Positions 7,860-19,338 of a stretch of 64,000 nucleotides of DNA are shown piece by piece. A program made the position numbers and the translations under genes. Origin of the DNA: Streptomyces sp. NBC_00582. Its GTDB lineage: Bacteria > Actinomycetota > Actinomycetes > Streptomycetales > Streptomycetaceae. The notes beneath the pieces are model-generated. The model did no database searches. It saw only the letters and a program-made list of their open reading frames with translations, and had not been told where the DNA came from. How positions within the stretch are numbered: the stretch's first letter is position 1; each line of letters starts with the position of its first letter. The stretch is from contig NZ_CP107772.1 of the NCBI RefSeq assembly GCF_036345155.1, positions 4,588,001 through 4,652,000 of the forward strand, read 5' to 3'.

Positions 7860-8087
7860 ATGCCCTTGGCGCCCCAGCGGGCCGACGTGCCCGTGACCAT
7901 CGACGAGTCGAAGTGCATCGACGGCTGCACGCTCTGCGTGGACATGTGCCCGCTGGACTCCCTCGCCATCGACACCAGCAGCGGCAAGGCCTACATGCAC
8001 GTCGACGAGTGCTGGTACTGCGGCCCGTGCGCGGCCCGCTGTCCCACCGGAGCCGTCACGGTCAACATGCCCTACCTGCTCCGGTGA
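7860..8087 (+). CDS. Small 2[4Fe-4S] ferredoxin, AprB-like
   Basis: A 75-aa electron carrier with two cluster motifs: SKCIDGCTLCVDMCP (about residues 18-32) and ECWYCGPCAARCP (about 49-61). The first motif has CX3CX2CX3C spacing and the second CX2CX2CX3CP. The layout, including the Trp beside the second set (ECWYC) and TGAVTV after it, resembles the N-terminal part of AprB, the iron-sulfur subunit of APS reductase; the long AprB tail is absent. It should pass electrons to the flavoprotein at the end of the operon. ATG 7860 follows GGAGA. The stop is 15 bp before the binding-protein gene. Confidence 0.88.
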   Translation: MPLAPQRADVPVTIDESKCIDGCTLCVDMCPLDSLAIDTSSGKAYMHVDECWYCGPCAARCPTGAVTVNMPYLLR

Positions 8088-8102
8088 AAGGCCCGACATC
8101 CC

Positions 8103-9446
8103 ATGAAGCGCACGGCAGCCGCACTCTCCACAGCCGCCCTCCTGCTCCCCCTGTCCGCCTGCGGCGGCAGCGCCGAGGCCGGTGACGGCACCACGGTCAC
8201 CGTCACCGTCGGCTACCAGTCCAAGACCATCAACACCGTCACGGCCGGCACCCTGCTGCGGTCTCTCGGATACTTCGAGAAACAGCTCGACGCCCTCCAC
8301 GACGGCCACACCTACAAGGTCGACTGGCAGGACTACGCCACCGGCGCCCCCATCACCGCCCAGATGACCGCCGGGAAGATCGACATCGGCTCGATGGGCG
8401 ATTTCCCGCTCCTCATCAACGCGGCCCGCGGCAAACAGCTCGGCAAACCCACCCACCTGGTGTCGGTCACCGGCTACAACCTCCGCGGCGGCCTCAACAC
8501 CATCGTCACCGCGCCCGGCTCCCAGCTGGCCTCCCTGGCGGACCTCAAGGGCAAGAAGGTCTCCACCAGCGTGGGCTCCGCCGCCGACGGCACCCTCGTA
8601 CGAGCCCTGCAGCGGGCGGGAATCGACCCGAACAAGGGCATCGAGAAGCTCAACCAGCAGCCGGCCGTGGGTGCCTCCGCCCTCTCCGCTGGCAGCGCGG
8701 ACGCGCTCTCGCAGTTCGTGGCCTGGCCGGGCCTGCTCGCCTACCAGGGCAAGGCGAAGGCCCTCTACGACGGCGCCCAGCTCGACCTGCCCACCTTCCA
8801 CGGTGTCACCGCCCGCGAGGACTTCGCGAAGCGACGCCCGGCCGTCCTGGAGGCGTTCCTCAAGGCCCAGGCCGAAGCCACCGCGTATCTCAACGAGCAC
8901 CCCGTGGCCGCCGCCGAGAGCGTCGCCAAGGCCACCGGCCTGCCCGCCGAGGTCGTCTACCTTTACAACGGCGCCCACGGCATCTCCACCTTCGACCCGG
9001 CCGTCAAGCCGCGGCTCGTCGACGCCCTGAAGGAGGACGTGTCCGTCCTCAAGGCCGCGAAGCTGACCGGGGACGTCGACGTGGACTCCTTCGTCGACGA
9101 CCAGTACGTGAAGAAGGCACTCGGCTCGTCCTACGCCCAGCAGCTCGCCGCCACGCCCGCACCCGCCGCGAGCGAGGTCTGGCCCAAGGGTGCCGAGGAG
9201 ACCCGTACCTTCAAGACCCCCGCCGAGCTGCTGGCCTACGTCGCCGGGCACCGGGACGGCATCCGCGCCGCCTACGTCCCCGACGCCACCACCGGCACCC
9301 TCTGGTTCGCCGACAAGGCGGTCTGGGTGGCCGACGGCACGCAGTTGCTGCCGTTCGTCACCCCCGCGACCGCGCGGACCTACGTCGACGCACACGACGG
9401 CGCCCGGGTCGTCACGTACGCCGACGCCCTGGGCCGGGCCTCGTGA
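8103..9446 (+). CDS. ABC transporter substrate-binding lipoprotein (TauA/SsuA/NMT1-like) with C-terminal NosL-like extension
   Basis: A 447-aa exported lipoprotein: signal peptide with lipobox LSAC (Cys about residue 20), then a periplasmic-binding-like domain of the sulfonate/nitrate/taurine type (VGYQSKTINTVTAGTLLRSLG, GAPITAQMTAGKIDIGSMGDFPLL, LADLKGKKVSTSVGSAADGTL). Typical members end near 320-340 residues. This one has about 100 more (about residues 350-447): a WFADKAVWVADG strand, then PFVTPATARTYVDAHDGARV and TYADALG. That ending resembles the C-terminal half of NosL-type copper-binding domains (PFAS..A..FA..HGGRV), but the family call is by eye. The stop overlaps the permease start (GTGA). 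The substrate is unknown, possibly an organosulfur compound. Confidence 0.85.
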   Translation: MKRTAAALSTAALLLPLSACGGSAEAGDGTTVTVTVGYQSKTINTVTAGTLLRSLGYFEKQLDALHDGHTYKVDWQDYATGAPITAQMTAGKIDIGSMGDFPLLINAARGKQLGKPTHLVSVTGYNLRGGLNTIVTAPGSQLASLADLKGKKVSTSVGSAADGTLVRALQRAGIDPNKGIEKLNQQPAVGASALSAGSADALSQFVAWPGLLAYQGKAKALYDGAQLDLPTFHGVTAREDFAKRRPAVLEAFLKAQAEATAYLNEHPVAAAESVAKATGLPAEVVYLYNGAHGISTFDPAVKPRLVDALKEDVSVLKAAKLTGDVDVDSFVDDQYVKKALGSSYAQQLAATPAPAASEVWPKGAEETRTFKTPAELLAYVAGHRDGIRAAYVPDATTGTLWFADKAVWVADGTQLLPFVTPATARTYVDAHDGARVVTYADALGRAS

Positions 9447-10306
9447 GGCGGTATGCGCTGCGGGCGGCCTCGGTGGCGGCCGCCCTCGGCCTGTGGCAGG
9501 CGCTGACCAGCCTCGACATCGACCTCTGGCTGCGTTTCTCGCAGTTCCCGACCGTCACCGACGTGGCCCGCGCCTTCGCCGACCGGCTGACCGGCCCCGA
9601 CTACTGGACCGACCTCACCGACAGCCTCACCCGGATCGTCACCGGCTTTCTGCTGGCCGCCGTCCTGGGCGTGGCCACCGGCGTGCTCGTGGCGCGCTCG
9701 CGGCTCGCCGAGGACCTGCTCGGTCCGCTCCTCGAAGTGGTCCGGCCCATCCCCGCCATCGCGCTCGTCCCCGTCGCGATCCTCCTGTTCCCCTCCAACG
9801 AACAGGGCATCGTCTTCATCACCTTCACCGCCGCCTTCTTCCCCGTGCTGGTCTCCACCCGGCACGCGGTCCGCGCGCTGACCCCGGTGTGGGAGGAGGC
9901 GGTGCGCACCATGGGCGGCGGCCGGTGGCGCATCCTCGGCTCGGTCGTCCTGCCGGGCGCGCTGCCCGGCATCTTCGGCGGCCTGTCCGTCGGGATCGGC
10001 GTGTCGTGGATCTGTGTGATCTCCGCCGAGATGATCTCCGGCCAGTACGGCGTCGGCTACCGCACCTGGCAGGACTACACGATCGTCAACTACCCCGGTG
10101 TGTTCGTCGGCATGGTCACGATCGGCGTCCTCGGCTGGCTCACGTCCACGGCCGTGGAACTCCTCGGCCGCCGCCTCACCCGCTGGCTGCCCCGCACCTC
10201 GTACGTGCCCGGGATCCGGCCCCCGCGCCAGGCCCGCTCCACCGCCGCCCCCGTACCGGCCGGGCCCCGGACCGAGAAGGACGTACCCCATGACCAGCTC
10301 GTCTGA
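9443..10306 (+). CDS. ABC transporter permease (SsuC/TauC-like)
   Basis: A 287-aa membrane protein with about six helices and the BPD_transp_1 fold. The EAA-type cytoplasmic loop that contacts the ATPase reads EEAVRTMGGGRWRILGSVVLPGALP (about residues 152-176). It starts at GTG 9443 inside the binding-protein stop and ends 17 bp after the ATPase start, so the three transport genes are translationally coupled. Closest by pattern to sulfonate/taurine/nitrate permeases. Confidence 0.9.
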   Translation: MRRYALRAASVAAALGLWQALTSLDIDLWLRFSQFPTVTDVARAFADRLTGPDYWTDLTDSLTRIVTGFLLAAVLGVATGVLVARSRLAEDLLGPLLEVVRPIPAIALVPVAILLFPSNEQGIVFITFTAAFFPVLVSTRHAVRALTPVWEEAVRTMGGGRWRILGSVVLPGALPGIFGGLSVGIGVSWICVISAEMISGQYGVGYRTWQDYTIVNYPGVFVGMVTIGVLGWLTSTAVELLGRRLTRWLPRTSYVPGIRPPRQARSTAAPVPAGPRTEKDVPHDQLV

Positions 10307-11057
10307 CGTCCGCCCCGTCTCCCGCACCGGCGCGGCACTCACCCTGCGCGGTGTCACCCTCGGCCGCCCCGACGCACCCGTCCTGGACGACGTCGACCTC
10401 GACATCGCACCCGGCGAGATCCTCACGGTGGTCGGCCCGTCCGGCTGCGGCAAGTCGACGCTGCTGCGCACCCTGGCGGGGCTGCTGTCCCCGCTCGGCG
10501 GTGAGATCACCCAGGACGGGAGCCCGCTGACCGGGCCCTCCGCCGACCGTGCCCTGGTCTTCCAGGAGGACGCGCTGCTGCCCTGGCGCACCCTGCGCGC
10601 CAACGTCGAACTCCCCCTGGCCATCCGCGAGGTGCCACGCGCCGAACGCCGTACGCAGGCCGCGTCGTGGCTGGCCCGGGTCGGACTCGCCGAGCACACC
10701 CGCCAGTTGCCCCACCGCGTCTCCGGCGGACAGCGCCAGCGCGCCCAGTTGGCCCGCGCCCTGGCGGGTGCGCCGCGCGCCGTCCTCATGGACGAACCGT
10801 TCGGCGCCCTCGACGCCCAGACCCGTGCCGGCATGCAGGACCTGCTGGTGGAGGTGTTGCAGGGCACCGGGGCGACCGTCGTCTTCGTCACACACGACGT
10901 CGACGAGGCCCTCTTCCTCGGTGACCGCGTGGCCCTCCTCGGCGCCGGCCGCCTCCTGTCCGTACGGGACGTGCCGCGCCCCCGCGACCGCGCCGCCCAC
11001 GACGACCCGGCGCGCGTGGCCCTGCGCCGTGACGTCCTCTCCTCGCCGAGCATCTGA
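10290..11057 (+). CDS. ABC transporter ATP-binding protein (SsuB/TauB-like)
   Basis: A 255-aa nucleotide-binding subunit. Walker A GPSGCGKST (about 50-58), Q-loop VFQEDALLPW (about 91-100), signature RVSGGQRQRAQLARAL (about 142-157), Walker B VLMDEPFGALD (about 166-176) and H-loop FVTHDVDEAL (about 199-208) are complete. The QEDALLPW form is typical of the nitrate/sulfonate/taurine group. ATG 10290 lies inside the permease gene; an upstream in-frame extension was rejected because it is permease coding sequence. The flavoprotein gene follows after 20 bp. Confidence 0.92.
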   Translation: MTSSSDVRPVSRTGAALTLRGVTLGRPDAPVLDDVDLDIAPGEILTVVGPSGCGKSTLLRTLAGLLSPLGGEITQDGSPLTGPSADRALVFQEDALLPWRTLRANVELPLAIREVPRAERRTQAASWLARVGLAEHTRQLPHRVSGGQRQRAQLARALAGAPRAVLMDEPFGALDAQTRAGMQDLLVEVLQGTGATVVFVTHDVDEALFLGDRVALLGAGRLLSVRDVPRPRDRAAHDDPARVALRRDVLSSPSI

Positions 11058-11077
11058 AGCATCCGAAAGGCACCCCG

Positions 11078-13831
11078 GTGGACACCCCTCTGCAGATCCC
11101 CGCGCTCACCGACGCCGAAGAGCTGACCTGCGACGTCCTCGTCATCGGCGGCGGCACCGCCGGCACCATGGCCGCCCTGACCGCCGCCGAGCACGGAGCG
11201 GACGTGCTGCTCCTGGAGAAGGCCCACGTCCGCCACTCCGGCGCGCTCGCCATGGGCATGGACGGCGTCAACAACGCGGTCATCCCGGGGCGCGCCGAGC
11301 CCGACGACTACGTCGCCGAGATCACCCGCGCCAACGACGGCATCGTCGACCAGTCCACCGTCCGTCAGACCGCGACCCGCGGCTTCGCCATGGTGCAGCG
11401 GCTGGAGTCGTACGGCGTGAAGTTCGAGAAGGACGAGCACGGCGCGTACGCGGTCCGCCAGGTCCACCGCTCCGGCTCCTATGTCCTGCCGATGCCGGAG
11501 GGCAAGGACGTCAAGAAGGTCCTCTACCGGCAGTTGCGGCGGCGCGAGATGCGGGAGCGGATCCGCATCGAGAACCGTGTGATGCCGGTGCGGGTACTGA
11601 CCGCTGAGGGGCGCGCCGTGGGGGCGGCCGGCTTCAACACCCGTACGGGCGCGTTCGTCACCGTCCGCGCGGGCGCGGTGATCCTCGCGACCGGTGCCTG
11701 CGGACGTCTCGGGCTGCCCGCCTCCGGCTACCTGTACGGCACCTACGAGAACCCGACCAACGCGGGCGACGGCTACGCCATGGCCTACCACGCCGGCGCC
11801 GAGCTCACCGGCATCGAGTGCTTCCAGATCAACCCGCTGATCAAGGACTACAACGGCCCCGCCTGCGCCTATGTCGCCAACCCCTTCGGGGGCTACCAGG
11901 TCAACCGGCACGGCGAGCGCTTTGTCGACTCCGACTACTGGTCGGGCCAGATGATGGCCGAGTTCGCGGCGGAGGTCGCGAGCGACCGCGGCCCGGTGTA
12001 CCTGAAGCTGAGCCATCTGCCCGAGGAGTCGATCTCCGCCCTGGAGTCGATCCTCCACTCGACCGAACGCCCCACCCGCGGCACCTTCCACTCCGGGCGC
12101 GGTCACGACTACCGCACCCACGACATCGAGATGCACATCTCCGAGATCGGCCTGTGCGGCGGCCACTCGGCCTCGGGCGTACGGGTCGACGACCACGCCC
12201 GGACGACCGTGCCCCGGCTGTACGCCGCCGGCGACCTGGCCTGCGTCCCGCACAACTACATGATCGGCGCGTTCGTCTTCGGCGACCTGGCGGGCGCCGA
12301 CGCCGCCCAGTACGCGGCCTACGAAGGGGAGTTGCCGACGGATCAGCTGCGGGAGGCGCACGAACTGGTCTACCGCCCGCTGCGCAACCCGGACGGCCCG
12401 CCGCAGCCCCAGGTCGAGTACAAGCTGCGCCGCTTCGTGAACGACTACGTGTCCCCGCCGAAGTCGGGCGCCCGGCTGTCGCTGGCCCTGGAGGCCTTCG
12501 AGCGGATGCACGACGACATCGCGGCGATGGGTGCCCGCACCCCGCACGAGCTGATGCGGTGCGCCGAGGTCACCTTCATCCGCGACTGCGCGGAGATGGC
12601 CGCGCGCGCCTCCCTGGCGCGTACCGAGTCCCGCTGGGGTCTCTACCACGACCGCCTGGACCATCCGGAACGCGACGACGCCTCCTGGTTCCACCATCTC
12701 GATCTGCACAAGTCCCCCTCCGGTGCGATGGAGTTCACGGCCCGTCCCGTGGCTCCCTATCTGGTCCCGGTCGACGAGTTCACGCCCGTCGGTGGCCCCT
12801 CCCGGCATCTCGGCGAGGTCCACGCCGAGCAGGTGGCCACGGCCGGCTCGCGGGACGTGGCCCCGGTGGCCACGGGACCGACGTCCGCCCGCGCGGCCGG
12901 GTCCACGGACCACGCCGACCCGCGGGGGCAGGCCTCCCCGCGCCTCCTCGACCTGCTCGCACTCGCCGAGGAGGAGCCCGACCTGGTCGCCCTTCAGCCC
13001 TACTTGGGCGACAGCGACCCCGCCGTGCGCCGGACGGCGGTCTCGGTCCTCACCGAGACCGTGCCGCCGGGCACCGGGCAGGCGCTGGCCGGGGTGCTCG
13101 GTGACCCCGACGGCGAGGTCCGCGCCGCCGCGGCCGCCTCCCTGCGCGAGCTGGTCGAGACGCTCCCCGCCGAGCCTGCCCTGGGCGGCGCCCTGGCCGC
13201 CGCGCTCGCCCTGCCCGACCCGGTGGTCCGCGCCGCCGCCCTGGACGTGCTGCGGGCGCTGCGGCTGGGCGACGCCGGGCTGTTCGCCGCCTCGCTGGAC
13301 GACCCCGACATCGCCGTCCGCATCGAGGCCGTACGGGCCCTCGTCTCGGTCGACGCGGTGGTCCCCCTGGCACGGGCCGCCGAGGACGCCTCCCGTGAGG
13401 TCCGGGTGACGGTGGCCAAGGCCCTGACCGGGGTGGGCGCGGCCGGCCTCCCGGAACCGGCCCACGCGCTGCTCCGTGCCACCCTGGACCGGCTCACCGG
13501 GGACCCGGACCCCCTGGTGCGCGGCGCCGCCTACGGCGCGCTGGGCACCGTCGGCTGCCCGGCCCCGCTCGCCGCCCGTGCCGTGGCCGCCCTGGCCGAC
13601 CCGGCCTGGCAGGTGCGGTCCGGTGCCGCGACGGCGCTGTCCACCGCCGGGCCCGAGGTTGCGGTCCCCGCGCTCGCCAAGGCCCTCGCCGACGCGAACG
13701 CCGACGTACGCAAGGCCGCCGTCCTCGCCCTCACACGGCACCGCCGCACCGAGGACGCGCGTGCCGCTCTGGCCACGGCCACGGCGGACTCGGACGCGGA
13801 TGTCAGGGCGTACGCGGCACGGGCGTTGTAG
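11078..13831 (+). CDS. Fumarate-reductase / AprA-like FAD oxidoreductase fused to C-terminal HEAT repeats
   Basis: A 917-aa protein. Residues about 19-560 form a succinate dehydrogenase/fumarate reductase/APS reductase-type flavoprotein: dinucleotide-binding VLVIGGGTAGTMAAL (21-35), E-K pair LLEKAHVRHSGALAMGMDG, capping domain, and FAD-closing LYAAGDLACVPHNYMIGAFVFG (about 383-404). A helical C-terminal flavoprotein region follows (LMRCAEVTFIRDCAEMAARASL). After a Thr/Ala-rich linker, residues about 625-917 hold roughly nine HEAT/PBS-lyase-type repeats (pattern DPDxxVRxAAxxAL). The start is GTG 11078 with AAAGG upstream. With the two-cluster ferredoxin as partner it would make an AprBA-like redox pair. 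The substrate is unknown; link to a sulfonate-type importer suggests reduction or oxidation of an imported sulfur compound. The HEAT fusion is unusual for this enzyme class. Confidence 0.88.
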   Translation: MDTPLQIPALTDAEELTCDVLVIGGGTAGTMAALTAAEHGADVLLLEKAHVRHSGALAMGMDGVNNAVIPGRAEPDDYVAEITRANDGIVDQSTVRQTATRGFAMVQRLESYGVKFEKDEHGAYAVRQVHRSGSYVLPMPEGKDVKKVLYRQLRRREMRERIRIENRVMPVRVLTAEGRAVGAAGFNTRTGAFVTVRAGAVILATGACGRLGLPASGYLYGTYENPTNAGDGYAMAYHAGAELTGIECFQINPLIKDYNGPACAYVANPFGGYQVNRHGERFVDSDYWSGQMMAEFAAEVASDRGPVYLKLSHLPEESISALESILHSTERPTRGTFHSGRGHDYRTHDIEMHISEIGLCGGHSASGVRVDDHARTTVPRLYAAGDLACVPHNYMIGAFVFGDLAGADAAQYAAYEGELPTDQLREAHELVYRPLRNPDGPPQPQVEYKLRRFVNDYVSPPKSGARLSLALEAFERMHDDIAAMGARTPHELMRCAEVTFIRDCAEMAARASLARTESRWGLYHDRLDHPERDDASWFHHLDLHKSPSGAMEFTARPVAPYLVPVDEFTPVGGPSRHLGEVHAEQVATAGSRDVAPVATGPTSARAAGSTDHADPRGQASPRLLDLLALAEEEPDLVALQPYLGDSDPAVRRTAVSVLTETVPPGTGQALAGVLGDPDGEVRAAAAASLRELVETLPAEPALGGALAAALALPDPVVRAAALDVLRALRLGDAGLFAASLDDPDIAVRIEAVRALVSVDAVVPLARAAEDASREVRVTVAKALTGVGAAGLPEPAHALLRATLDRLTGDPDPLVRGAAYGALGTVGCPAPLAARAVAALADPAWQVRSGAATALSTAGPEVAVPALAKALADANADVRKAAVLALTRHRRTEDARAALATATADSDADVRAYAARAL

Positions 13832-13858
13832 GGGTGTCGCGGGCCGGAGACGCGAGGG

Positions 13859-15922
<2,064 letters not shown>

Positions 15923-16056
15923 CGTCTCGTCCCCCGTACGTCGTCCCTCGACCACTGCCTCCACGATAGGGCTCCGGACTGACACAGCCCGAGTTATCCA
16001 CAGGCCGGGTCGGGTCACCCCGTGTACAACGTGTCTCACTGCTCGAACACGACGAC

Positions 16057-16093
16057 GGGCCCGGCCCTTCGGAGAACCGAGGGGGCCGGGCCC
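16057..16093 (-). terminator. Strong hairpin at the end of the nuo operon
   Basis: GGGCCCGGCCC (16057-16067) pairs perfectly with GGGCCGGGCCC (16083-16093) around a 15-nt loop. It lies 23 bp past the NuoN stop, between the nuo operon and recQ. No U-run follows, as is usual for Streptomyces terminators. Confidence 0.75.
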
Positions 16094-16115
16094 GCCGTAC
16101 ACGTGGCTCGCGGGG

Positions 16116-17765
16116 TCAGCGCACGAACACCCCGGCCTGGTTCGCCAGGTCCAGGAAGTACTGCGGCGCCACACCGAGCACCAGCGTGACCGCGACGCCC
16201 ACACCGATCGCCGCCATCGTCAGCGGCGACGGGACGGCGACGGTCGGGCCCTCGGGCTTCGGCTCGCTGAAGAACATCAGCACGATCACCCGGATGTAGA
16301 AGAACGCGGCGATCGCCGACGAGATCACACCGACCACGACGAGCGGTCCCGCGCCGCCCTCGGCGGCCGCCTTGAACACGGCGAACTTCCCGGCGAACCC
16401 GGAGGTCAGCGGGATACCGGCGAAGGCCAGCAGGAACACCGCGAACACGGCCGCGACCAGCGGAGACCGCCGGCCGAGCCCCGCCCACTTGGACAGGTGC
16501 GTGGCCTCGCCGCCCGCGTCGCGCACCAGCGTGACCACGGCGAACGCGCCGATCGTCACGAAGGAGTACGCGGCCAGGTAGAACAGCACGGACGAGACAC
16601 CGTCGGGGGTGGTCGCGATGACACCCGCGAGGATGAATCCGGCGTGCGCGATGGACGAGTACGCCAGCAGCCGCTTGATGTCGGTCTGGGTGATCGCGAC
16701 GATCGCGCCGCCCAGCATGGTGATGATCGCGACGCCCCACATCACCGGCCGCCAGTCCCAGCGCAGACCGGGCAGGACGACGTAGAGGACCCGCAGCAGC
16801 GCGCCGAAGGCGGCCACCTTGGTCGCCGCGGCCATGAAGCCGGTGACCGGGGTGGGCGCGCCCTGGTAGACGTCGGGCGTCCACATGTGGAAGGGCACGG
16901 CGCCGACCTTGAACAGGAGGCCCATGACGATCAGCGCGGTGCCGATGAGCAGCAGCGCGTCGTTGCCCATGGTGTCGGCGAGCGCCGGGTTCACGTTCTT
17001 GACGGTGCCGTCGACGACCTGGGAGATCGTCGCGTACGACACCGAGCCGGCGTACCCGTACAGCAGGGCGATGCCGAAGAGGGTGAACGCGGAGGCGAAG
17101 GCGCCGAGCAGGAAGTACTTGACCGCGGCCTCCTGCGACATGAGCCGCTTGCGGCGGGCCAGGGCGCACAGGAGGTAGAGCGGGAGGGAGAAGACCTCCA
17201 GGGCGATGAAGAGGGTCAGCAGGTCGTTGGCCGACGGGAAGACCAGCATGCCGGCGACCGCGAACAGCAGCAGCGGGAAGACCTCGGTGGTGGTGAAACC
17301 GGCCTTGACCGCGGCTTTCTCACTGTCGCTGCCGGGCACGGAGGCGGCCTGGGCGGCGAAGGAGTCGACCCGGTTGCCGTGCGCCTCGGGGTCGAGGCGG
17401 CGTTCGGCGAAGGTGAACAGGGCGACCAGGGCGGCCAGCAGGATCGTGCCCTGGAGGAAGAGGGCCGGTCCGTCGACCGCGATCGCGCCCATGGCGGCGA
17501 TGCGTGCCTTCGTGGTGCCGTACCCGTCGGCCGCGAGGGCGACGACCGCGGCGAACGCGGCGGCCAGCGCCACCACGGACACGAACAGCTGTGCGTAGTA
17601 GCGGTGCTTGCGCGGCACGAACGCCTCGACGAGCACCCCGACGATCGCCGCGCCCACGACGATCAGGGTGGGCGACAATTGCCCGTATTCGATCTTCGGC
17701 GTGCCGATCTTGGCGATCGACTCGGCCGCCGTTGTCCACAGGCTGTGGACGGCTGATGCGCTCAC
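16116..17765 (-). CDS. nuoN: NADH-quinone oxidoreductase subunit N
   Basis: A 549-aa antiporter-like membrane subunit of complex I, last gene of the nuo operon. It has about 14 helices and the conserved charged positions on broken helices (the [16 protein letters not shown] stretch with its helix Lys/His, and [16 protein letters not shown]). It forms one of the proton channels in the membrane arm. The GTG start at 17765 overlaps the NuoM stop (GTGA), so translation is coupled. It is longer than the E. coli protein (485 aa), with a roughly 60-residue N-terminal extension. Confidence 0.97.
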   Translation of the reverse strand: MSASAVHSLWTTAAESIAKIGTPKIEYGQLSPTLIVVGAAIVGVLVEAFVPRKHRYYAQLFVSVVALAAAFAAVVALAADGYGTTKARIAAMGAIAVDGPALFLQGTILLAALVALFTFAERRLDPEAHGNRVDSFAAQAASVPGSDSEKAAVKAGFTTTEVFPLLLFAVAGMLVFPSANDLLTLFIALEVFSLPLYLLCALARRKRLMSQEAAVKYFLLGAFASAFTLFGIALLYGYAGSVSYATISQVVDGTVKNVNPALADTMGNDALLLIGTALIVMGLLFKVGAVPFHMWTPDVYQGAPTPVTGFMAAATKVAAFGALLRVLYVVLPGLRWDWRPVMWGVAIITMLGGAIVAITQTDIKRLLAYSSIAHAGFILAGVIATTPDGVSSVLFYLAAYSFVTIGAFAVVTLVRDAGGEATHLSKWAGLGRRSPLVAAVFAVFLLAFAGIPLTSGFAGKFAVFKAAAEGGAGPLVVVGVISSAIAAFFYIRVIVLMFFSEPKPEGPTVAVPSPLTMAAIGVGVAVTLVLGVAPQYFLDLANQAGVFVR

Positions 17766-19333
17766 TTGGCCGCCTCCACCTCGGGCCGGGGGTCCTTCTG
17801 ATGTACGTCGGACAGGGTCTGCTGTACCGCCGGGTTGACGATGTCCGTGACCGGCTTCGGATAGACGCCCAGGAAGATCAGCAGCACGATCAGCGGGGCG
17901 ACGACCGCGAGCTCACGCGCGCGGAGGTCGGGCATCGCGGAGACCTCGGCCTTCACCGGGCCCGTCATCGTCCGCTGGTAGAGGACGAGGGTGTAGAGCG
18001 CGGCGAGCACGATGCCGAAGGTGGCGATGATGCCGATCGCCGGGTAGCGCGAGAACGTGCCGACCAGGACGAGGAACTCGCTCACGAACGGGGCGAGCCC
18101 AGGCAGCGACAGCGTCGCCAGACCGCCGATCAGGAAGGTGCCGGCGAGCACCGGGGCGACCTTCTGCACCCCGCCGTAGTCCGCGATGAGCCGCGAGCCG
18201 CGCCGGGAGATCAGGAAGCCGGCGACCAGCATCAGGGCGGCCGTCGAGATGCCGTGGTTGACCATGTAGAGCGTGGCGCCGGACTGGCCCTGGCTGGTCA
18301 TCGCGAAGATGCCCAGGATGATGAAGCCGAAGTGCGAGATCGACGCGTACGCCACCAGCCGCTTGATGTCGCGCTGGCCGACGGCGAGCAGCGCCCCGTA
18401 GATGATGCTGATCAGCGCCAGGACGAGGATGGCGGGCGTCGCCCACTTGCTGGCCTCCGGGAAGAGCTGGAGGCAGAAGCGGAGCATCGCGAAGGTGCCC
18501 ACCTTGTCGACGACCGCCGTGATGAGGACGGCGACGGGGGCGGTGGACTCCTGCATGGCGTTGGGCAGCCAGGTGTGCAGCGGCCACAGGGGCGCCTTCA
18601 CCGCGAAGGCGAAGAAGAAACCGAGGAACAGCCAGCGTTCGGTGGTCGTCGCCATGTCGAGCGTGCCGGCCGCGCGGGCCTGGGCGATCTCGGTGAGCGA
18701 GAAGCTCCCGGCCACCACGTGCAGCCCGATCACCGCGGCCAGCATGATCAGACCGCCGACCAGGTTGTAGAGCAGGAACTTCACGGCCGCGTACGACCGT
18801 TGCGTGGACGCCGTCTTCTCGCCGTGCTCGTGGGCACGGTCGCCGAAGCCTCCGATGAGGAAGTACATCGGGATGAGCATGGCTTCGAAGAAGATGTAGA
18901 AGAGGAAGACGTCGGTGGCCTCGAAGGAGAGGATCACCATCGCCTCGACGGCCAGGATCAGCGCGAAGAAGCCCTGGGTGGGCCGCCAGCGCCTGCTGCC
19001 GGTCTCCAGCGGGTCGGCGTCGTGCCAGCCCGCCAGGATGATGAACGGGATCAGCAGCGCGGTGAGCGCGACGAGCGCCACCCCGATGCCGTCCACGCCG
19101 AGTTCGTAGCGGACGCCGAAATCCGCGATCCAGGCGTGGGACTCGGTGAGCTGGTAGCGGCTGCCGTCCGGGTCGAAGCGGACCAGGATGGCGATCGCCA
19201 GGGCGAGGGTGCCGAGCGAGACGAGCAGGGCCAGCGATTTGGCGGCGTTGCGCCGGGCGGCCGGGACGGCGGCCGTGGCGACCGCCCCGATCGCCGGGAG
19301 CGCGGCCGTCGCTGTCAGCAGAGGAAAGGACAT
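17762..19333 (-). CDS. nuoM: NADH-quinone oxidoreductase subunit M
   Basis: A 523-aa antiporter-like proton-pumping subunit. Signature segments: FYIFFEAMLIPMYFLIG (with the conserved Glu), VKAPLWPLHTWLPNAMQESTAPVAV (channel Lys), and GQRDIKRLVAYASISHFGF. ATG 19333 lies 5 bp after the NuoL stop. The long reading frame extending upstream is NuoL coding sequence in another frame and was rejected. Confidence 0.97.
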   Translation of the reverse strand: MSFPLLTATAALPAIGAVATAAVPAARRNAAKSLALLVSLGTLALAIAILVRFDPDGSRYQLTESHAWIADFGVRYELGVDGIGVALVALTALLIPFIILAGWHDADPLETGSRRWRPTQGFFALILAVEAMVILSFEATDVFLFYIFFEAMLIPMYFLIGGFGDRAHEHGEKTASTQRSYAAVKFLLYNLVGGLIMLAAVIGLHVVAGSFSLTEIAQARAAGTLDMATTTERWLFLGFFFAFAVKAPLWPLHTWLPNAMQESTAPVAVLITAVVDKVGTFAMLRFCLQLFPEASKWATPAILVLALISIIYGALLAVGQRDIKRLVAYASISHFGFIILGIFAMTSQGQSGATLYMVNHGISTAALMLVAGFLISRRGSRLIADYGGVQKVAPVLAGTFLIGGLATLSLPGLAPFVSEFLVLVGTFSRYPAIGIIATFGIVLAALYTLVLYQRTMTGPVKAEVSAMPDLRARELAVVAPLIVLLIFLGVYPKPVTDIVNPAVQQTLSDVHQKDPRPEVEAAK

Positions 19334-19338
19334 CGGTA

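Noticed and set aside
9380..13741. A 1453-aa open frame on the minus strand across the ABC/flavoprotein operon
   Set aside because: It is antisense to four well-supported genes, has the low-complexity Gly/Arg/Gln composition typical of high-GC shadow frames, and no ribosome site.
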